A DNA stretch of 64,000 bases from Paenibacillus lacisoli (GCF_030580655.1 NZ_JAUQTB010000008.1:107014-171013), one strand, 5' to 3'. Counted from the first letter of the stretch, positions 36,505 to 46,509 are shown. Numbers and translations are program-made. The notes: generated by a model from the sequence alone, not told the origin.

Positions 36505-37311
36505 ATGAGCAGAAGTGAAACGCAAATGCTGCAGCTGATTCACCAGGAGCTGGAAAGGATTGAACAGCAGGAGCAGGTCCGCATCCTGTATGCCTGTGAG
36601 TCGGGCAGCCGGGCCTGGGGGTTCGCTTCACCGGAAAGTGATTATGATGTGCGTTTTATCTATATCCGTCCGGTGGAGTGGTACTTGCAGCTGGAAGAAG
36701 GCAAGGATGTCATAGAGCGGCCGATCAGTGACCGGCTGGATCTGAACGGGTGGGACCTGCGAAAGGCGCTTCGTCTCTTCCGCAAGAGCAATCCGCCCCT
36801 GCTGGAATGGCTGGAGTCCCCGATGAAGTACCTGGAGCAATACTCTGTCGCTGGAGCCATCCGCAGCTTGTCATCGTTGTCCTTCTCGCCGCAGTCATGC
36901 ATATACCATTATCTTAATATGGCCAAAGGCAACTACCGGGATTACCTGCAGCGGGATGAGGTGCGGGTCAAGAAATATCTATATGTGCTGCGGCCGCTGC
37001 TCGCGTGCGCCTGGATTGAGAAGTTCAGCAGTATGCCCCCGCTGCAGTTCGATCAGCTGATCGATGAACTGCTCCCTCCCGGGCAGGAGATTACCCTTCA
37101 AGTCAGGAACCTGGTGGAGCGCAAGAAAGCCGGAGAAGAGCTGAGCCGGGGTGCCCGTCTTCCGCTGCTGAACCGGTATATGGAGGAGCAGATGGATCAT
37201 TTTGATAGGACGGCTGCAGGGCTGCAGCGTTCCCGGGAGAGGCTGGATGACCGGCTGGGCGAGCTGTTTCGGTCAGCACTGCTGGAGGTTTGGGGAGTAT
37301 GGGGCACCTGA
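36505..37311 (+). CDS. Nucleotidyltransferase-superfamily protein (RlaP/YcgL-like)
   Basis: A 268-residue protein with the minimal nucleotidyltransferase motif: ACESGSRAWGFASPESDYDVRF contains G-S-R and the metal-binding D-x-D at about residues 47-49. A helical C-terminal part (YHYLNMAKGNYRDYL) is typical of the uncharacterised RlaP/DUF2001-type family. AAGGAG gives 8-base spacing to ATG 36505. It is co-transcribed with the YpsA-like gene. The molecule that it modifies is unknown. Confidence 0.75.
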   Translation: MSRSETQMLQLIHQELERIEQQEQVRILYACESGSRAWGFASPESDYDVRFIYIRPVEWYLQLEEGKDVIERPISDRLDLNGWDLRKALRLFRKSNPPLLEWLESPMKYLEQYSVAGAIRSLSSLSFSPQSCIYHYLNMAKGNYRDYLQRDEVRVKKYLYVLRPLLACAWIEKFSSMPPLQFDQLIDELLPPGQEITLQVRNLVERKKAGEELSRGARLPLLNRYMEEQMDHFDRTAAGLQRSRERLDDRLGELFRSALLEVWGVWGT

Positions 37312-37346
37312 ATAGGGGTGTTAATAGGAATGAAAAAGATACAGAT

Positions 37347-37377
37347 AGACCTTCGCTGCAGGCGGGGGTCTTTTTTT
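37347..37377 (+). terminator. Rho-independent terminator
   Basis: AGACC and CGC pair with GCG and GGTCT, followed by seven T. Confidence 0.75.
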
Positions 37378-37586
37378 ACTGGACATAATTGATATAGCAT
37401 TGACAGAGATTTGAACATGGCCTATATTAACAAATGAATATATTATTAAATTCGTCTATATATTAATGAATTTAGAGACATTAAGCTAATCATCTAAGAT
37501 GACTTCACCATCTGTTGTAAGCGTCATCAAACCAGGCAGCTACCGGACATATCCATCCAGCTGCACCTGACAAGGAGGAAGTTCTG

Positions 37587-39077
37587 TTGAAGCACTCATT
37601 GGTCATTCAGGGAAAAGGTAAGCAGGGGAAAATTAACAAAAACATTTACGGTCAATTCGCCGAGCATCTGGGCCGCTGTATTTATGAGGGAATGTGGGTA
37701 GGTGAAGATTCATCTATACCGAACAGCGGCGGGATCCGTAATGATGTGCTGGAAGCGCTGCGGAAGCTGAGTATTCCGGTGCTTCGCTGGCCCGGCGGCT
37801 GCTTTGCCGATGAATATCACTGGAAAGACGGAATCGGCCCGAAGGAACAGCGCAAACGGATGGTTAACACGCATTGGGGCGGGGTGGTTGAGAACAACCA
37901 TTTTGGCACCCATGAATTCATGCAGCTGTGCGAACTGCTGGAGACCGAGCCTTATATCTGCGGTAATGTAGGCAGCGGCTCTGTGCAGGAGATGTCCGAA
38001 TGGGTGGAATACATGACGTTTGACGGCGAGTCTCCCATGGCGGACTGGCGCCGGAGCAACGGGCGTGAACAGCCGTGGAAGCTGAAATATTTTGGTGTAG
38101 GTAATGAGAACTGGGGCTGCGGCGGTAATATGCGTGCGGACTTCTATGCCGATCAATACCGGGTGTTCCAGACTTATGTCCGCAATTACGGCGATAATCA
38201 AATTTACAAGATCGCCGGTGGCGCGAATGTGGATGATTACAACTGGACCGAGGTGCTGATCCGTGATGCCGGACGGCTGATGGATGGCCTGAGTCTGCAC
38301 AATTACACCATCGCAGGAAGCTGGGAGAATAAACGTCCGGCACTCGGCTTTGATGAAGCTGAATGGTTTGAGACGATGCGTAAATCACTGCATATGGACG
38401 AACTCATTACCCGTCACTCGGCCATTATGGATCAGTACGATCCGGACAAGCGGGTTGGCCTGATCGTTGATGAATGGGGAACCTGGTTCAAGAGCGAGCC
38501 GGGTACGAATCCTGGTTTCCTGTATCAGCAGAATACGATGCGGGACGCGCTGGTTGCTGCGCTGCATCTGCATATCTTCCACAAGCATCACCAACGGGTG
38601 CAGATGGCTAACATTGCCCAGATGGTCAACGTGCTGCAGGCGATGATTCTAACCGAAGGGGACAGCATGCTGCTGACGCCGACCTATCACGTCTTCGAGA
38701 TGTTCAAGGTGCATCAGGATGCTGAAGTCCTGACGGCTTATGCAGAAGCAGGTGCTTACGGGCTGAACGGCGAAATTCTGCCGCAGGTTACCCTGTCGGC
38801 ATCCCGCCAGACGAACGGGGACGTGTATATCAGTCTTTCCAATATCGATCCGGCGAGCGGGGCGGAACTGGAGCTGAAGCTGGAGGGTTTGTCCCAGCTG
38901 GGCGAGATCTCCGGACGTGTGCTGACAAGTGATCATATGCAGGCACATAACACGTTTGATCAGCCGGACCTGGTGCAGCCGCGGGCATTTACCGGATTCC
39001 GTGCAGCTGGAGATGATCTGCTGCAGGTTGAACTGCCGCCGCTGTCAGTGGTTGTATTGAAGGTAAAGACGGCTTGA
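37587..39077 (+). CDS. abfA: Intracellular GH51 alpha-L-arabinofuranosidase
   Basis: A 496-residue enzyme that releases terminal arabinofuranose from arabino-oligosaccharides. The acid/base Glu174 is in [11 protein letters not shown] and the nucleophile Glu296 in IVDEWGTW; both positions fit characterised Bacillales GH51 enzymes. The N-terminal [20 protein letters not shown] is equally diagnostic. There is no signal peptide, so it acts on imported sugars. TTG start with AAGGAGG 8 bases upstream. The AT-rich region 37430-37490 has an inverted repeat AAATTC-N14-GAATTT (37450-37475), which may be an operator. It is monocistronic and ends in a terminator. Confidence 0.93.
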   Translation: MKHSLVIQGKGKQGKINKNIYGQFAEHLGRCIYEGMWVGEDSSIPNSGGIRNDVLEALRKLSIPVLRWPGGCFADEYHWKDGIGPKEQRKRMVNTHWGGVVENNHFGTHEFMQLCELLETEPYICGNVGSGSVQEMSEWVEYMTFDGESPMADWRRSNGREQPWKLKYFGVGNENWGCGGNMRADFYADQYRVFQTYVRNYGDNQIYKIAGGANVDDYNWTEVLIRDAGRLMDGLSLHNYTIAGSWENKRPALGFDEAEWFETMRKSLHMDELITRHSAIMDQYDPDKRVGLIVDEWGTWFKSEPGTNPGFLYQQNTMRDALVAALHLHIFHKHHQRVQMANIAQMVNVLQAMILTEGDSMLLTPTYHVFEMFKVHQDAEVLTAYAEAGAYGLNGEILPQVTLSASRQTNGDVYISLSNIDPASGAELELKLEGLSQLGEISGRVLTSDHMQAHNTFDQPDLVQPRAFTGFRAAGDDLLQVELPPLSVVVLKVKTA

Positions 39078-39087
39078 TGTATACCCT

Positions 39088-39117
39088 AAGCTTCCGCGAG
39101 AGCGGGGGCTTTTTTTA
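39088..39117 (+). terminator. Rho-independent terminator
   Basis: AAGC and CCGC pair with GCGG and GCTT, followed by seven T, just after the arabinofuranosidase gene. Confidence 0.8.
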
Positions 39118-39365
39118 TTCATCACTTATACTTGATTGAGGGAGATGAGCTGCATTTACTTTTCCTGAATCAGATCAGGCGGGGATCGAAAAGCCTTGAT
39201 TTCTGCAGTCGTCAACCCGTACTCGTCTTCATTGATCACCATATGGTATATTAGTAACCGTGTGAATGCACAGCCTAAGGGCTGGTGTTTAGACGGCTTT
39301 TTGACATGTTTTAGGTAATCAGGAAACTGGAGCTTATGCTTTAGTACATATAGGAGGCACAGGGT

Positions 39366-40061
39366 ATGATCAAGCTGCATGGAGTCAGCAAGCAATACCA
39401 TTCATCCGGCGGGTCTTTTCAGGCGGTTCAGGACGTCACCCTTGACATTCAGAAGGGAGAAATCCACGGTATTATCGGAATGAGCGGTGCGGGTAAATCG
39501 ACGCTGCTGCGGATCATGAATGTGCTGGAGAAGCCTGATCAAGGGTCTGTTGAGGTGGATGGAAGGGAATTAAACCGGCTGCGGGGTAGAGCGCTGCGTG
39601 AGGCAAGGCGCTCGATCGGGATGATCTTCCAGCACTATAACCTGGTATATAACCGTACGGTCAGCGGTAATGTTGCGATTCCGCTGGAATTGGCAAAGGC
39701 GGCCCGAACCGAACGGAATGAGCGTGTGCTGGAGGTATTGAAATTTGTCGGCCTGCTGGATAAAGCGGATCAGTACCCCGCCCGACTCAGCGGCGGACAG
39801 AAACAGCGGGTAGCTATTGCCCGCGCGTTGGCAAGCCGCCCGTCTGTTCTGCTGTGTGATGAGCCGACATCCGCGCTGGATCCGCAGACCACGGGAGAGA
39901 TTCTGGAGGTGCTGCGTCATGTGAACCGCTCACTGGGCGTTACCATTGTGATCGTTACCCATGATATGGATGTGGTGAACCGCATTTGCACCCGGGTCTC
40001 AGTGATGGAGAACGGAAGACTCATATCGACACAGCCAGTGGAGGTGAAGCCCAATGAATGA
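39366..40061 (+). CDS. metN: Methionine ABC transporter ATPase MetN (short form)
   Basis: A 231-residue ATPase of the D/L-methionine importer. Walker A is GMSGAGKST, signature LSGGQKQR, Walker [12 protein letters not shown]. Most MetN proteins have about 340 residues and end in a NIL domain that binds methionine and inhibits transport; this one stops right after the ATPase core, so that feedback control is absent. AGGAGG precedes the ATG. It overlaps metI by eight bases. No S-box or T-box leader is recognisable in the 288 bases upstream. Confidence 0.83.
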   Translation: MIKLHGVSKQYHSSGGSFQAVQDVTLDIQKGEIHGIIGMSGAGKSTLLRIMNVLEKPDQGSVEVDGRELNRLRGRALREARRSIGMIFQHYNLVYNRTVSGNVAIPLELAKAARTERNERVLEVLKFVGLLDKADQYPARLSGGQKQRVAIARALASRPSVLLCDEPTSALDPQTTGEILEVLRHVNRSLGVTIVIVTHDMDVVNRICTRVSVMENGRLISTQPVEVKPNE

Positions 40062-40731
40062 GCAGAGTACCTGGGACATGATTGTGCAGTACCAGTCGGA
40101 AATCTGGCAGTCGATCGGGGAAACGTTTGTCATGGTCGGTGTATCCATTCTCGCTGCTGTTGTGCTGGGTCTGCCGCTGGGCACGCTGCTTTACCTCTGC
40201 CGCAAAGGGCAGAAATACGAGTACCGGACGCTGTTTACGGTTCTCGACCTTTTGGTCAATATCATCCGTTCCTTTCCGTTTCTCCTGCTGGTCGTTTTCA
40301 TGATTCCTTTTACCCGCATGGTGGTAGGGACTTCACTCGGGACGATGGCTGCAACGGTACCTCTGTCTGTTGTTGCGATTGCTTATTATGCACGCCTGGT
40401 AGAGCAGTCACTGCTGGAAGTGCCTAAAGGCGTGACCGAGGCTGCTGATTCCATGGGTGCATCTCTTCTGCAGCTGATTTTTAAATTTTTGTATGTTGAA
40501 GCGCGCTCAGGACTGATTCGGGGGTTGACGACCTCAACGATCAGCTTTATTTCCTTTTCCACGGTCATGGGAATTGTCGGGGGCGGCGGGGTCGGAGACT
40601 TTGCCATTCGTTACGGATATCAGCGGTTCGAGACCGGGCTGATGATGTTTACTATCGTCATTATGCTGATTCTGGTACAGGGCATCCAGTTCACGGGCAG
40701 CACGGTTGCCCGCTGGAGCGATAAGCGCTAA
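40054..40731 (+). CDS. metI: Methionine ABC transporter permease MetI
   Basis: A 225-residue membrane protein with five helices and the MetI coupling motif region (EVPKGVTEAADSMGASLLQL). The family-typical SFISFSTVMGIVGGGGVGDF and RYGYQRFETGLMM are near the C terminus. It lies between metN (8-base overlap) and metQ. A small terminator follows its stop, so metQ is also expressed from its own promoter. Confidence 0.88.
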   Translation: MNEQSTWDMIVQYQSEIWQSIGETFVMVGVSILAAVVLGLPLGTLLYLCRKGQKYEYRTLFTVLDLLVNIIRSFPFLLLVVFMIPFTRMVVGTSLGTMAATVPLSVVAIAYYARLVEQSLLEVPKGVTEAADSMGASLLQLIFKFLYVEARSGLIRGLTTSTISFISFSTVMGIVGGGGVGDFAIRYGYQRFETGLMMFTIVIMLILVQGIQFTGSTVARWSDKR

Positions 40732-40748
40732 AAGCCCGGGGCTTTTTT
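40731..40748 (+). terminator. Short terminator between metI and metQ
   Basis: AAAGCCC pairs with GGGGCTTT at the metI stop codon, followed by a run of T. With only a two-base loop it is probably leaky. Confidence 0.5.
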
Positions 40749-40761
40749 GCCCTCATCACGC

Positions 40762-40790
40762 TTGCTTCACCTTGGGTGAAATGGTATAAC
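40762..40790 (+). promoter_or_regulatory. metQ promoter with an inverted repeat in the spacer
   Basis: TTGCTT, a 17-base spacer and TATAAC preceded by TGG form an extended -10 promoter. TTCACC-TTG-GGTGAA (40766-40780) overlaps it and could bind a dimeric repressor. Confidence 0.55.
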
Positions 40791-40833
40791 TAAGGATGCT
40801 GTAAATTTGAACAACCAGATGGAGGATATACTC

Positions 40834-41706
40834 ATGAATAAAACAGGCTTGTCCGGATGGACAACCCATCGTTTGATGCGGCGCGGTACTATGCTGCTGC
40901 TCGCTGCTATGCTGGTCATTCTTGCAGGCTGCGGCGGCAAAGAGGATGCATCAAACAGCAATCAGAATGCGGGTAACGACGGTAAGGAAGTGACCTTGAA
41001 GGTAGCCACACTCATTCCGCCGATGACGGATGTGCTTGATATTGTGAAGCCGATCCTGAAGAAAGAGGGCGTGAACCTGGACATCCAGGTCCTGTCGGAT
41101 AATGTGCAGCCCAACAATGCACTGGCTAATAAGGAAGTCGATGCGAACTTCTTCCAGCACGTGCCGTATATGGAGCAATATAATGAAGCGAACGGCTCGA
41201 AGCTTGTTGCCGTACAGCCGATCTACAACGCGATTTATGGTGCATACTCCAAGAAGTTCAAGAGTATTGATGAGCTGTCGGAAGGCGCAACGATCGCCAT
41301 TGCGAACGACCCTTCAAATATTGGACGTTCCCTGGTCATGCTGGAGCAGAACGGGATGATCAAGCTGAAGGAAGGCGCCGGCTACAATGCGACCCAGCAG
41401 GACATCACTGACAATCCTAAGAAATTCAAATTCAAGGAAGTCGACCTGCTGATGCTGGCCCGTTCCATTGATGACGTGGATCTGGTCGCCATGACACCAG
41501 CCTATGCAAAGCCGCTTGGACTGACACCGAAGAAGGACGCACTGATCACGGAGAAGGATGATAATCATTTTGCCATCACTCTGGTTGCCCGTGAAGACAA
41601 TGCTCAATCGGATGCCATCCAGAAGCTGGCCAAAGCGATGACCGGTCCGGAAGTGAAGAAATTTTTCGAGGATAATTATGCGGATATCGCAATTCCGACA
41701 TTCTAA
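40834..41706 (+). CDS. metQ: Methionine-binding lipoprotein MetQ
   Basis: A 290-residue substrate-binding lipoprotein of the NlpA/MetQ family. The signal peptide ends in the lipobox LAGC with Cys33 as lipid anchor. Diagnostic segments are DIQVLSDNVQPNNALANKEV, DANFFQHVPYMEQYN and ANDPSNIGRSLVMLE. GGAGG lies 8 bases before ATG 40834, which I prefer to the start at 40807. It delivers methionine to MetI/MetN. A strong terminator follows. Confidence 0.92.
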   Translation: MNKTGLSGWTTHRLMRRGTMLLLAAMLVILAGCGGKEDASNSNQNAGNDGKEVTLKVATLIPPMTDVLDIVKPILKKEGVNLDIQVLSDNVQPNNALANKEVDANFFQHVPYMEQYNEANGSKLVAVQPIYNAIYGAYSKKFKSIDELSEGATIAIANDPSNIGRSLVMLEQNGMIKLKEGAGYNATQQDITDNPKKFKFKEVDLLMLARSIDDVDLVAMTPAYAKPLGLTPKKDALITEKDDNHFAITLVAREDNAQSDAIQKLAKAMTGPEVKKFFEDNYADIAIPTF

Positions 41707-41734
41707 TCCAGCATTCTAATAAGTAACAGAACAT

Positions 41735-41776
41735 GCCCTCCGTTCAGCATCATGCTGAGCGGCTGGGCTTTTTTTA
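41735..41776 (+). terminator. Rho-independent terminator
   Basis: GCCC...CAGCAT-C-ATGCTG...GGGC followed by seven T, after metQ. Confidence 0.8.
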
Positions 41777-41851
41777 TTTTGCCATGGTCCCGGCGGTTTG
41801 ATAGAATGACTGCGTAAGCCCAATCGTCTTAAATCATGAGGAGGCAATGGA

Positions 41852-42844
41852 ATGGGAGAGCAGAAGAAAATTAAGTGGGGCATCATCAGTACCGGTGGAA
41901 TCGCCCAGAAGTTCGCGGCCGATCTGGCCTACACCAGCAATGGTGAATGTTATGCGGTAGGGTCACGTACAATCGAAAGCGCTGCCAAATTTGCGGAGAA
42001 GAATGGTATTCCCAAGGCATACGGGAGCTACGAAGAGCTTGTAAGCGATCCGGAAGTAGATGCTGTCTATATAGGTACGCCGCATCCTTACCATAAGGTT
42101 AACGTCATGACCGCCCTGCGTGCAGGCAAAGCTGTCCTGTGTGAGAAGCCTTTTACCGTCAACAGCGGTGAACTTGAGGAAATTACAGCGTATGCAAGAG
42201 AGCATAAGCTGTTCCTGATGGAAGCCATGTGGACGCGTTTCCTGCCGCCGATCCGCAAAGTCCGGGAATGGATGGAGAGCGGCCGTATCGGCGAAGTGAA
42301 GATGGTCAAGGCAGACTTCGGTTTTCGGATCGGCTGGGAGCCGGAGCATCGTCTGCTGGATCCGAAGCTTGGCGGAGGGGCGCTGCTGGATGCTGGTATT
42401 TATCCGGTTTCCTTTGCTTCCATGATCTTCGGCCCTCATCCGCGTCAAGTCTGGAGTACAGCGTATATTGGGGAGACCGGTGTCGATGAGCATTTTTCGG
42501 TACTGCTCGATTATGGTGACGGCAAGACGGCATCCCTGAACGGGGGTGTGCGATTGAACATGACCAACGAGGCAATCATCTACGGGACTGAGGGATACAT
42601 ACAGATTCCGGGTTTCCTGTTCGGACCTGAAGCGACACTGCATGTGCAGGGCGAGGAGCCGGAGCGTTTTGTAGACGACCGCCAAGCTGAGGGATATGCA
42701 TTCGAAGCGGAAGCCGTAGGTGAATATCTGAGAGAGGGATTGACAGAGAGTCCGGTGATCACGCTGGAGGAATCGCTGGGGATTATGAAGCTGCTGGACA
42801 CCATTCGCGGACAATGGGGGCTGAAGTACCCTTCCGAGAAGTAA
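41852..42844 (+). CDS. Gfo/Idh/MocA-family oxidoreductase (dihydrodiol dehydrogenase-like)
   Basis: A 330-residue NAD(P)-dependent oxidoreductase. The Rossmann motif is STGGIAQKFAADL, the catalytic EKP motif is AVLCEKPFTVNSGELEEIT near residue 98, and EAMWTRFLPPIRKVREWM begins the C-terminal domain, as in the dimeric dihydrodiol/1,5-anhydrofructose group. GAGGAGG is upstream of the ATG. The substrate is unknown. Only distant likeness is seen to the paralogue at 12779. A hairpin follows at 42889-42922. Confidence 0.88.
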   Translation: MGEQKKIKWGIISTGGIAQKFAADLAYTSNGECYAVGSRTIESAAKFAEKNGIPKAYGSYEELVSDPEVDAVYIGTPHPYHKVNVMTALRAGKAVLCEKPFTVNSGELEEITAYAREHKLFLMEAMWTRFLPPIRKVREWMESGRIGEVKMVKADFGFRIGWEPEHRLLDPKLGGGALLDAGIYPVSFASMIFGPHPRQVWSTAYIGETGVDEHFSVLLDYGDGKTASLNGGVRLNMTNEAIIYGTEGYIQIPGFLFGPEATLHVQGEEPERFVDDRQAEGYAFEAEAVGEYLREGLTESPVITLEESLGIMKLLDTIRGQWGLKYPSEK

Positions 42845-43678
42845 ACGGGAGTGTCTGAAATCGCAATATTAATCACTATTACCTGAATAAGAGGTGCTTG
42901 TCGTTTCTGACGGGCGCCTCTTAAAACGTTTTCGGAACAAATTAGGTATTTAAAGAAGTCGAAATCAGCTTGTAGGATTTATTGGTGATCAGATAGCCGT
43001 ATGCGGCAAACTCTCGGAAATTTCAGTTTTAAATTAGTGATGACGGGACTTAGGCCCTGTTTCAAATTTGAATTCCTTGTTTCGGGACGTCAGATGAATG
43101 CAGAATCAGGAAATGACCTTCTGCCTTTCTGTACATAAATAATGGAAGTATATTTCCTGGAGAGAGATCACTTATATCCTGCTATTCAATCAAGTCAAAG
43201 TCGCTTTAATACTACTTATTTTTTTTCGAAACCGATTTAGGAAAATCACAGGATCCAGCAGCATTATTCTCTTCCTCCTGCCTGTTAGAAAGAACATCTT
43301 TCGCTGATCCTACCACGGGGTCCTAATATTGGAAGATCGGGATTAGGTCATCTTGATTATTTTTCAGGTTATTTTCACACTCTAAAAGTTACATTTTTTT
43401 CATTTTTAAATGTCTGAAATGTTACCGTTACCTGAATTTTAGCTGAAGATGGTCCTACTTTTTCGGGGTGCTCTAACCGGGATGGATACCAATTTGTGGT
43501 GGATGTAAATTTCATGAAAGTACGTTACGGTTGTAGCCGGACATGAACCGCAGCGGTATTCCGCAGCAGCAGGACCGGCATCTTGGAATCCGGAATACCC
43601 GCCTGGCGGACATGTCACTGAGCCCCAATTCGGGTGCAAGGCTTTAGCCCGACCAACGATGAGGAGGAGAATTGCTTC
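42845..43678. other. 834-base gap before the GH3 gene
   Basis: It begins with a hairpin (42889-42922; AAGAGGTGC / GCGCCTCTT, no T tract) that may end the oxidoreductase transcript. A cre-like TTAAAACGTTTTCG at 42922-42935 differs from the consensus at two conserved places. 42940-43440 is AT-rich and I see no gene. 43440-43660 is GC-rich with several hairpins and looks like a structured leader of the GH3 gene; it matches no riboswitch class I know. Confidence 0.45.
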
Positions 43679-46372
43679 GTGAAATTCAAGTTACCGAAAC
43701 GAATCGCGTTCCATGTGAGCGCAACTGCAGTGATGCTCGCCATGATTACTGCGCCGCTGAATGTGATGGCGGCAGACAGCAGCAGCGACCGTCCATGGAT
43801 GAACAAATCCCTGTCCGCGGATCAGCGTACTGAGCTGCTTCTTAAAGAGATGACGCTGGATGAGAAAATTGATTTTGTTACAGGCAAAGTCAATAACTAT
43901 TATGGTTTCTACAACAACGGCAACGACCGCCTGGGTATTCCCGCCCTGCAAATGGCTGATGGTCCTGCGGGAGTCCGGATTGCCAACCCGGATGTCCAGG
44001 ATAAAAAATCAACCGCACTGCCTGCACCGATCGCCTTGGCTGCGACATGGGATACCAAGGCAGCAAGCGAGTACGGCGGTCTGATCGGGAATGAGGCATG
44101 GAATACAACACATAACGTCGTTCTTGGTCCTGGTATGGACATTGCCCGCTTCCCTTGGGGCGAGCGCAACTTTGAGTCTCTTGGCGAGGATCCGCTCCTG
44201 CAGTCCAAGATGGCCGTTGATTACATAAAGGGCATTCAGAAAAGCCCGGTTATCGCGACAGCCAAGCACTTTATCCTGAACAATCAGGAGACCCAGCGCT
44301 TTACGATTGATGCCCAGGCATCCGAGCGTGCGCTGCAGGAAATTTATCTGCGTCCGTTTGATGCCGCGGTCAACGAAGCCGATATCGGCGCAGCCATGTG
44401 CTCCTTTAATCAGGTAGATGGAATTCCTGCATGCCAGAGTGCGGCGATGATGAACGATATCCTGAAGAAGCAGATGGGCTTCAAAGGTTTCGTAATGAGT
44501 GACTACGGCGCGAACATGAGTACGGTGGAATCCGCGAATGCAGGCCTTGACCTGGAGACGCCGGGGGAACCTTTTGGCAAATGGGGAAAAAACCTGCTGA
44601 CAGCAGTTCAAGATGGTAAGGTCAGCGAGGAACGTCTCAATGATATGGTATCTCGTATGCTGGACCAGATGTTCGCGAAGGGCTTGTTTGACAAGCCCGC
44701 CCAGAACAAGCAGATTCCAGCTGCCGAGCATGGCGAAACGGCCCGTGAACTGGCAGAAGAAGGCATGGTGCTGCTGAAGAACGATAACGCTCAACTGCCA
44801 CTGAAAGCCGGTTCCCTGAAGTCTATTGCTGTCATCGGGCCGGACGCGGATAATTCTTCCGCAGCAGGCGGCGGCAGCTCGCTGGTTAACCCGACGTATA
44901 CAGTAAGCCCGCTTGAAGGCATCAAGAAGCGTGCTGGCAAGAACGTCACGGTTCAATATGAAGCGGGTACAGATCCGATTCAGGCGGGTGACATTCTGCC
45001 AGGACCCTCAGCGGTTCCTTCTGATCTGCTGACTACGTCTGCCGACAGCGATGAGAACGGTCTTCATGCCGAGTACTGGACGAATACCAGCCTGGAAGGA
45101 ACTCCTTCTCTGGAGCGTACAGACAAGCAGGTAGACACAAACTATGGTTTCTATAATTACGAGGGTTTCAATGCATCTTCACCGAAAGTCCAGTCGACAC
45201 CAACCACGTTCAACGGCAAAATGTCGGCTCGCTGGACCGGTGCCATCAGTGCTCCATCTACAGGAGACTACACACTAACACTGACAAGCCTCGGCTCTGG
45301 TAAGCTCTACCTGGACGACAAGCTGCTGATCGATAACCAAGGTACTTCGATGAGCACAACTAAAGCGCAGGTGAACCTGAAAGCCGGCGAGAAGCATACG
45401 GTGAAGATCGAATACCGTACGGACTCTCCGCAGCAGGAACGCAATGGTTATGGCATGCAGGTCCGTTTTGGCTGGGAAGCTCCTGACCATGCGGTTGATG
45501 CCAACATGCAAAAAGCGATTGACCTGGCTAAAAAATCGGATGTAGCTGTCGTAGTCACTCGCACTTATGACAGTGAAGGGAACACGGATACAAGTACATT
45601 GGATCTGCCCAACAATCAGGATACATTGATCCGTAAAGTTGCAGAAGTAAATCCGCACACGATCGTCGTGAACATGAGCGGACGTCCGGTTCAGATGAAT
45701 ACATGGGACAAGGATGTAAAAGGCATCGTTCAGGCCTGGTTTGCAGGCCAGGAGCAGGGCAATGCGATTGCACGTGTTCTGTTCGGCGACGTGAACCCGT
45801 CCGGTAAGCTGCCGGTAACATTCCCGGTCGACGAGAACACAACGCCGGTAACGGACGAAGCCCAGTTCCCAGGTAAAGACGGGGTATCCAAGTACAATGA
45901 TGATATTTATGTAGGTTATAAAGGATATGATAAAGCGGGTCTGGAAGTGGAATACCCATTCGGCTACGGATTGTCGTACACGACCTTTGATTACCGTAAT
46001 CTGAAGGTACAGGCCAAGAACAACAACGGCAGCCATGGCAAAGGCAATAACAAAAAGGCAAATGGCGAGCCTAACGTACAGGTGGATCTGAACCTTCGTA
46101 ATACAGGTAAAGTCACCGGCTCCGAAGTCGTGCAGGTATATGCGGGCAAGCTGCCTGGCGTAGAATCCGCTTCGAAGAACCTCGCTGGTTTTGCCAAGGT
46201 TGAGTTGAAACCGGGCAAGCAGCAGCGTGTAAGCATCCAGCTCGACCCTAAGGCTTTCTCTTATTGGGACGAGAAGCAGGACAAGTGGGTGACACCATCC
46301 GGTAAAGTGGCTGTATATGTAGGCAGCTCTTCCCGTGATGTGAAGCTGCAAGGTTCTGTAACTCTTCCTTAA
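43679..46372 (+). CDS. Secreted GH3 beta-glucosidase-type enzyme with PA14 insert
   Basis: An 897-residue exported glycoside hydrolase family 3 enzyme. A signal peptide (KFKLPKRIAFHVS, hydrophobic core, NVMAADS) is followed by the GH3 N-terminal barrel, whose nucleophile is the Asp in GFVMSDYGAN at about residue 274. The second domain is split by a PA14 carbohydrate-binding module at about 455-605 (LHAEYWTNTSLEG, SGKLYLDDKLLIDN), and a fibronectin III-like domain ends the protein (about 790-890). GTG 43679 follows GAGGAGGAG. A Gly/Asn/Lys-rich stretch at about 780 (NNNGSHGKGNNKKANG) is unusual. GH3 covers beta-glucosidase, xylosidase and others; the PA14 split favours beta-glucosidase. Confidence 0.9.
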   Translation: MKFKLPKRIAFHVSATAVMLAMITAPLNVMAADSSSDRPWMNKSLSADQRTELLLKEMTLDEKIDFVTGKVNNYYGFYNNGNDRLGIPALQMADGPAGVRIANPDVQDKKSTALPAPIALAATWDTKAASEYGGLIGNEAWNTTHNVVLGPGMDIARFPWGERNFESLGEDPLLQSKMAVDYIKGIQKSPVIATAKHFILNNQETQRFTIDAQASERALQEIYLRPFDAAVNEADIGAAMCSFNQVDGIPACQSAAMMNDILKKQMGFKGFVMSDYGANMSTVESANAGLDLETPGEPFGKWGKNLLTAVQDGKVSEERLNDMVSRMLDQMFAKGLFDKPAQNKQIPAAEHGETARELAEEGMVLLKNDNAQLPLKAGSLKSIAVIGPDADNSSAAGGGSSLVNPTYTVSPLEGIKKRAGKNVTVQYEAGTDPIQAGDILPGPSAVPSDLLTTSADSDENGLHAEYWTNTSLEGTPSLERTDKQVDTNYGFYNYEGFNASSPKVQSTPTTFNGKMSARWTGAISAPSTGDYTLTLTSLGSGKLYLDDKLLIDNQGTSMSTTKAQVNLKAGEKHTVKIEYRTDSPQQERNGYGMQVRFGWEAPDHAVDANMQKAIDLAKKSDVAVVVTRTYDSEGNTDTSTLDLPNNQDTLIRKVAEVNPHTIVVNMSGRPVQMNTWDKDVKGIVQAWFAGQEQGNAIARVLFGDVNPSGKLPVTFPVDENTTPVTDEAQFPGKDGVSKYNDDIYVGYKGYDKAGLEVEYPFGYGLSYTTFDYRNLKVQAKNNNGSHGKGNNKKANGEPNVQVDLNLRNTGKVTGSEVVQVYAGKLPGVESASKNLAGFAKVELKPGKQQRVSIQLDPKAFSYWDEKQDKWVTPSGKVAVYVGSSSRDVKLQGSVTLP

Positions 46373-46412
46373 GCAGCTGAAATGATGTAATTGTGACGGG
46401 ATCATATTATTG

Positions 46413-46446
46413 AAGAAGGAGCCGGATAACTATCCGGCTTCTTTCT
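46413..46446 (+). terminator. Rho-independent terminator
   Basis: AGCCGGATA pairs with TATCCGGCT around a 2-base centre, followed by TCTTTC. Confidence 0.7.
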
Positions 46447-46509
46447 GTATTTGATCTGGTATGGCGCACAGTGCTGAAGTGACCGACCAGAGAAAGGAAG
46501 TGAGATAGG

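Noticed and set aside
35734..36543. 269-codon leftward frame with a terminator downstream at 35676-35712
   Set aside because: It is the shadow of the YpsA-like gene on the other strand, has no ribosome binding site and an implausible composition. The terminator is kept as a separate finding.
39078..39365. S-box or T-box leader before metN
   Set aside because: Neither the S-box core nor the T-box sequence is present; only a small CAGCC-TAAG-GGCTG hairpin is seen.
42922..42935. cre-like site upstream of the GH3 gene
   Set aside because: Two conserved positions differ from the consensus and it lies more than 700 bases from the start codon.
43430..43678. ydaO (c-di-AMP) or c-di-GMP riboswitch before the GH3 gene
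   Set aside because: A few words such as CCCGAC look similar, but the conserved cores are missing and not in order.
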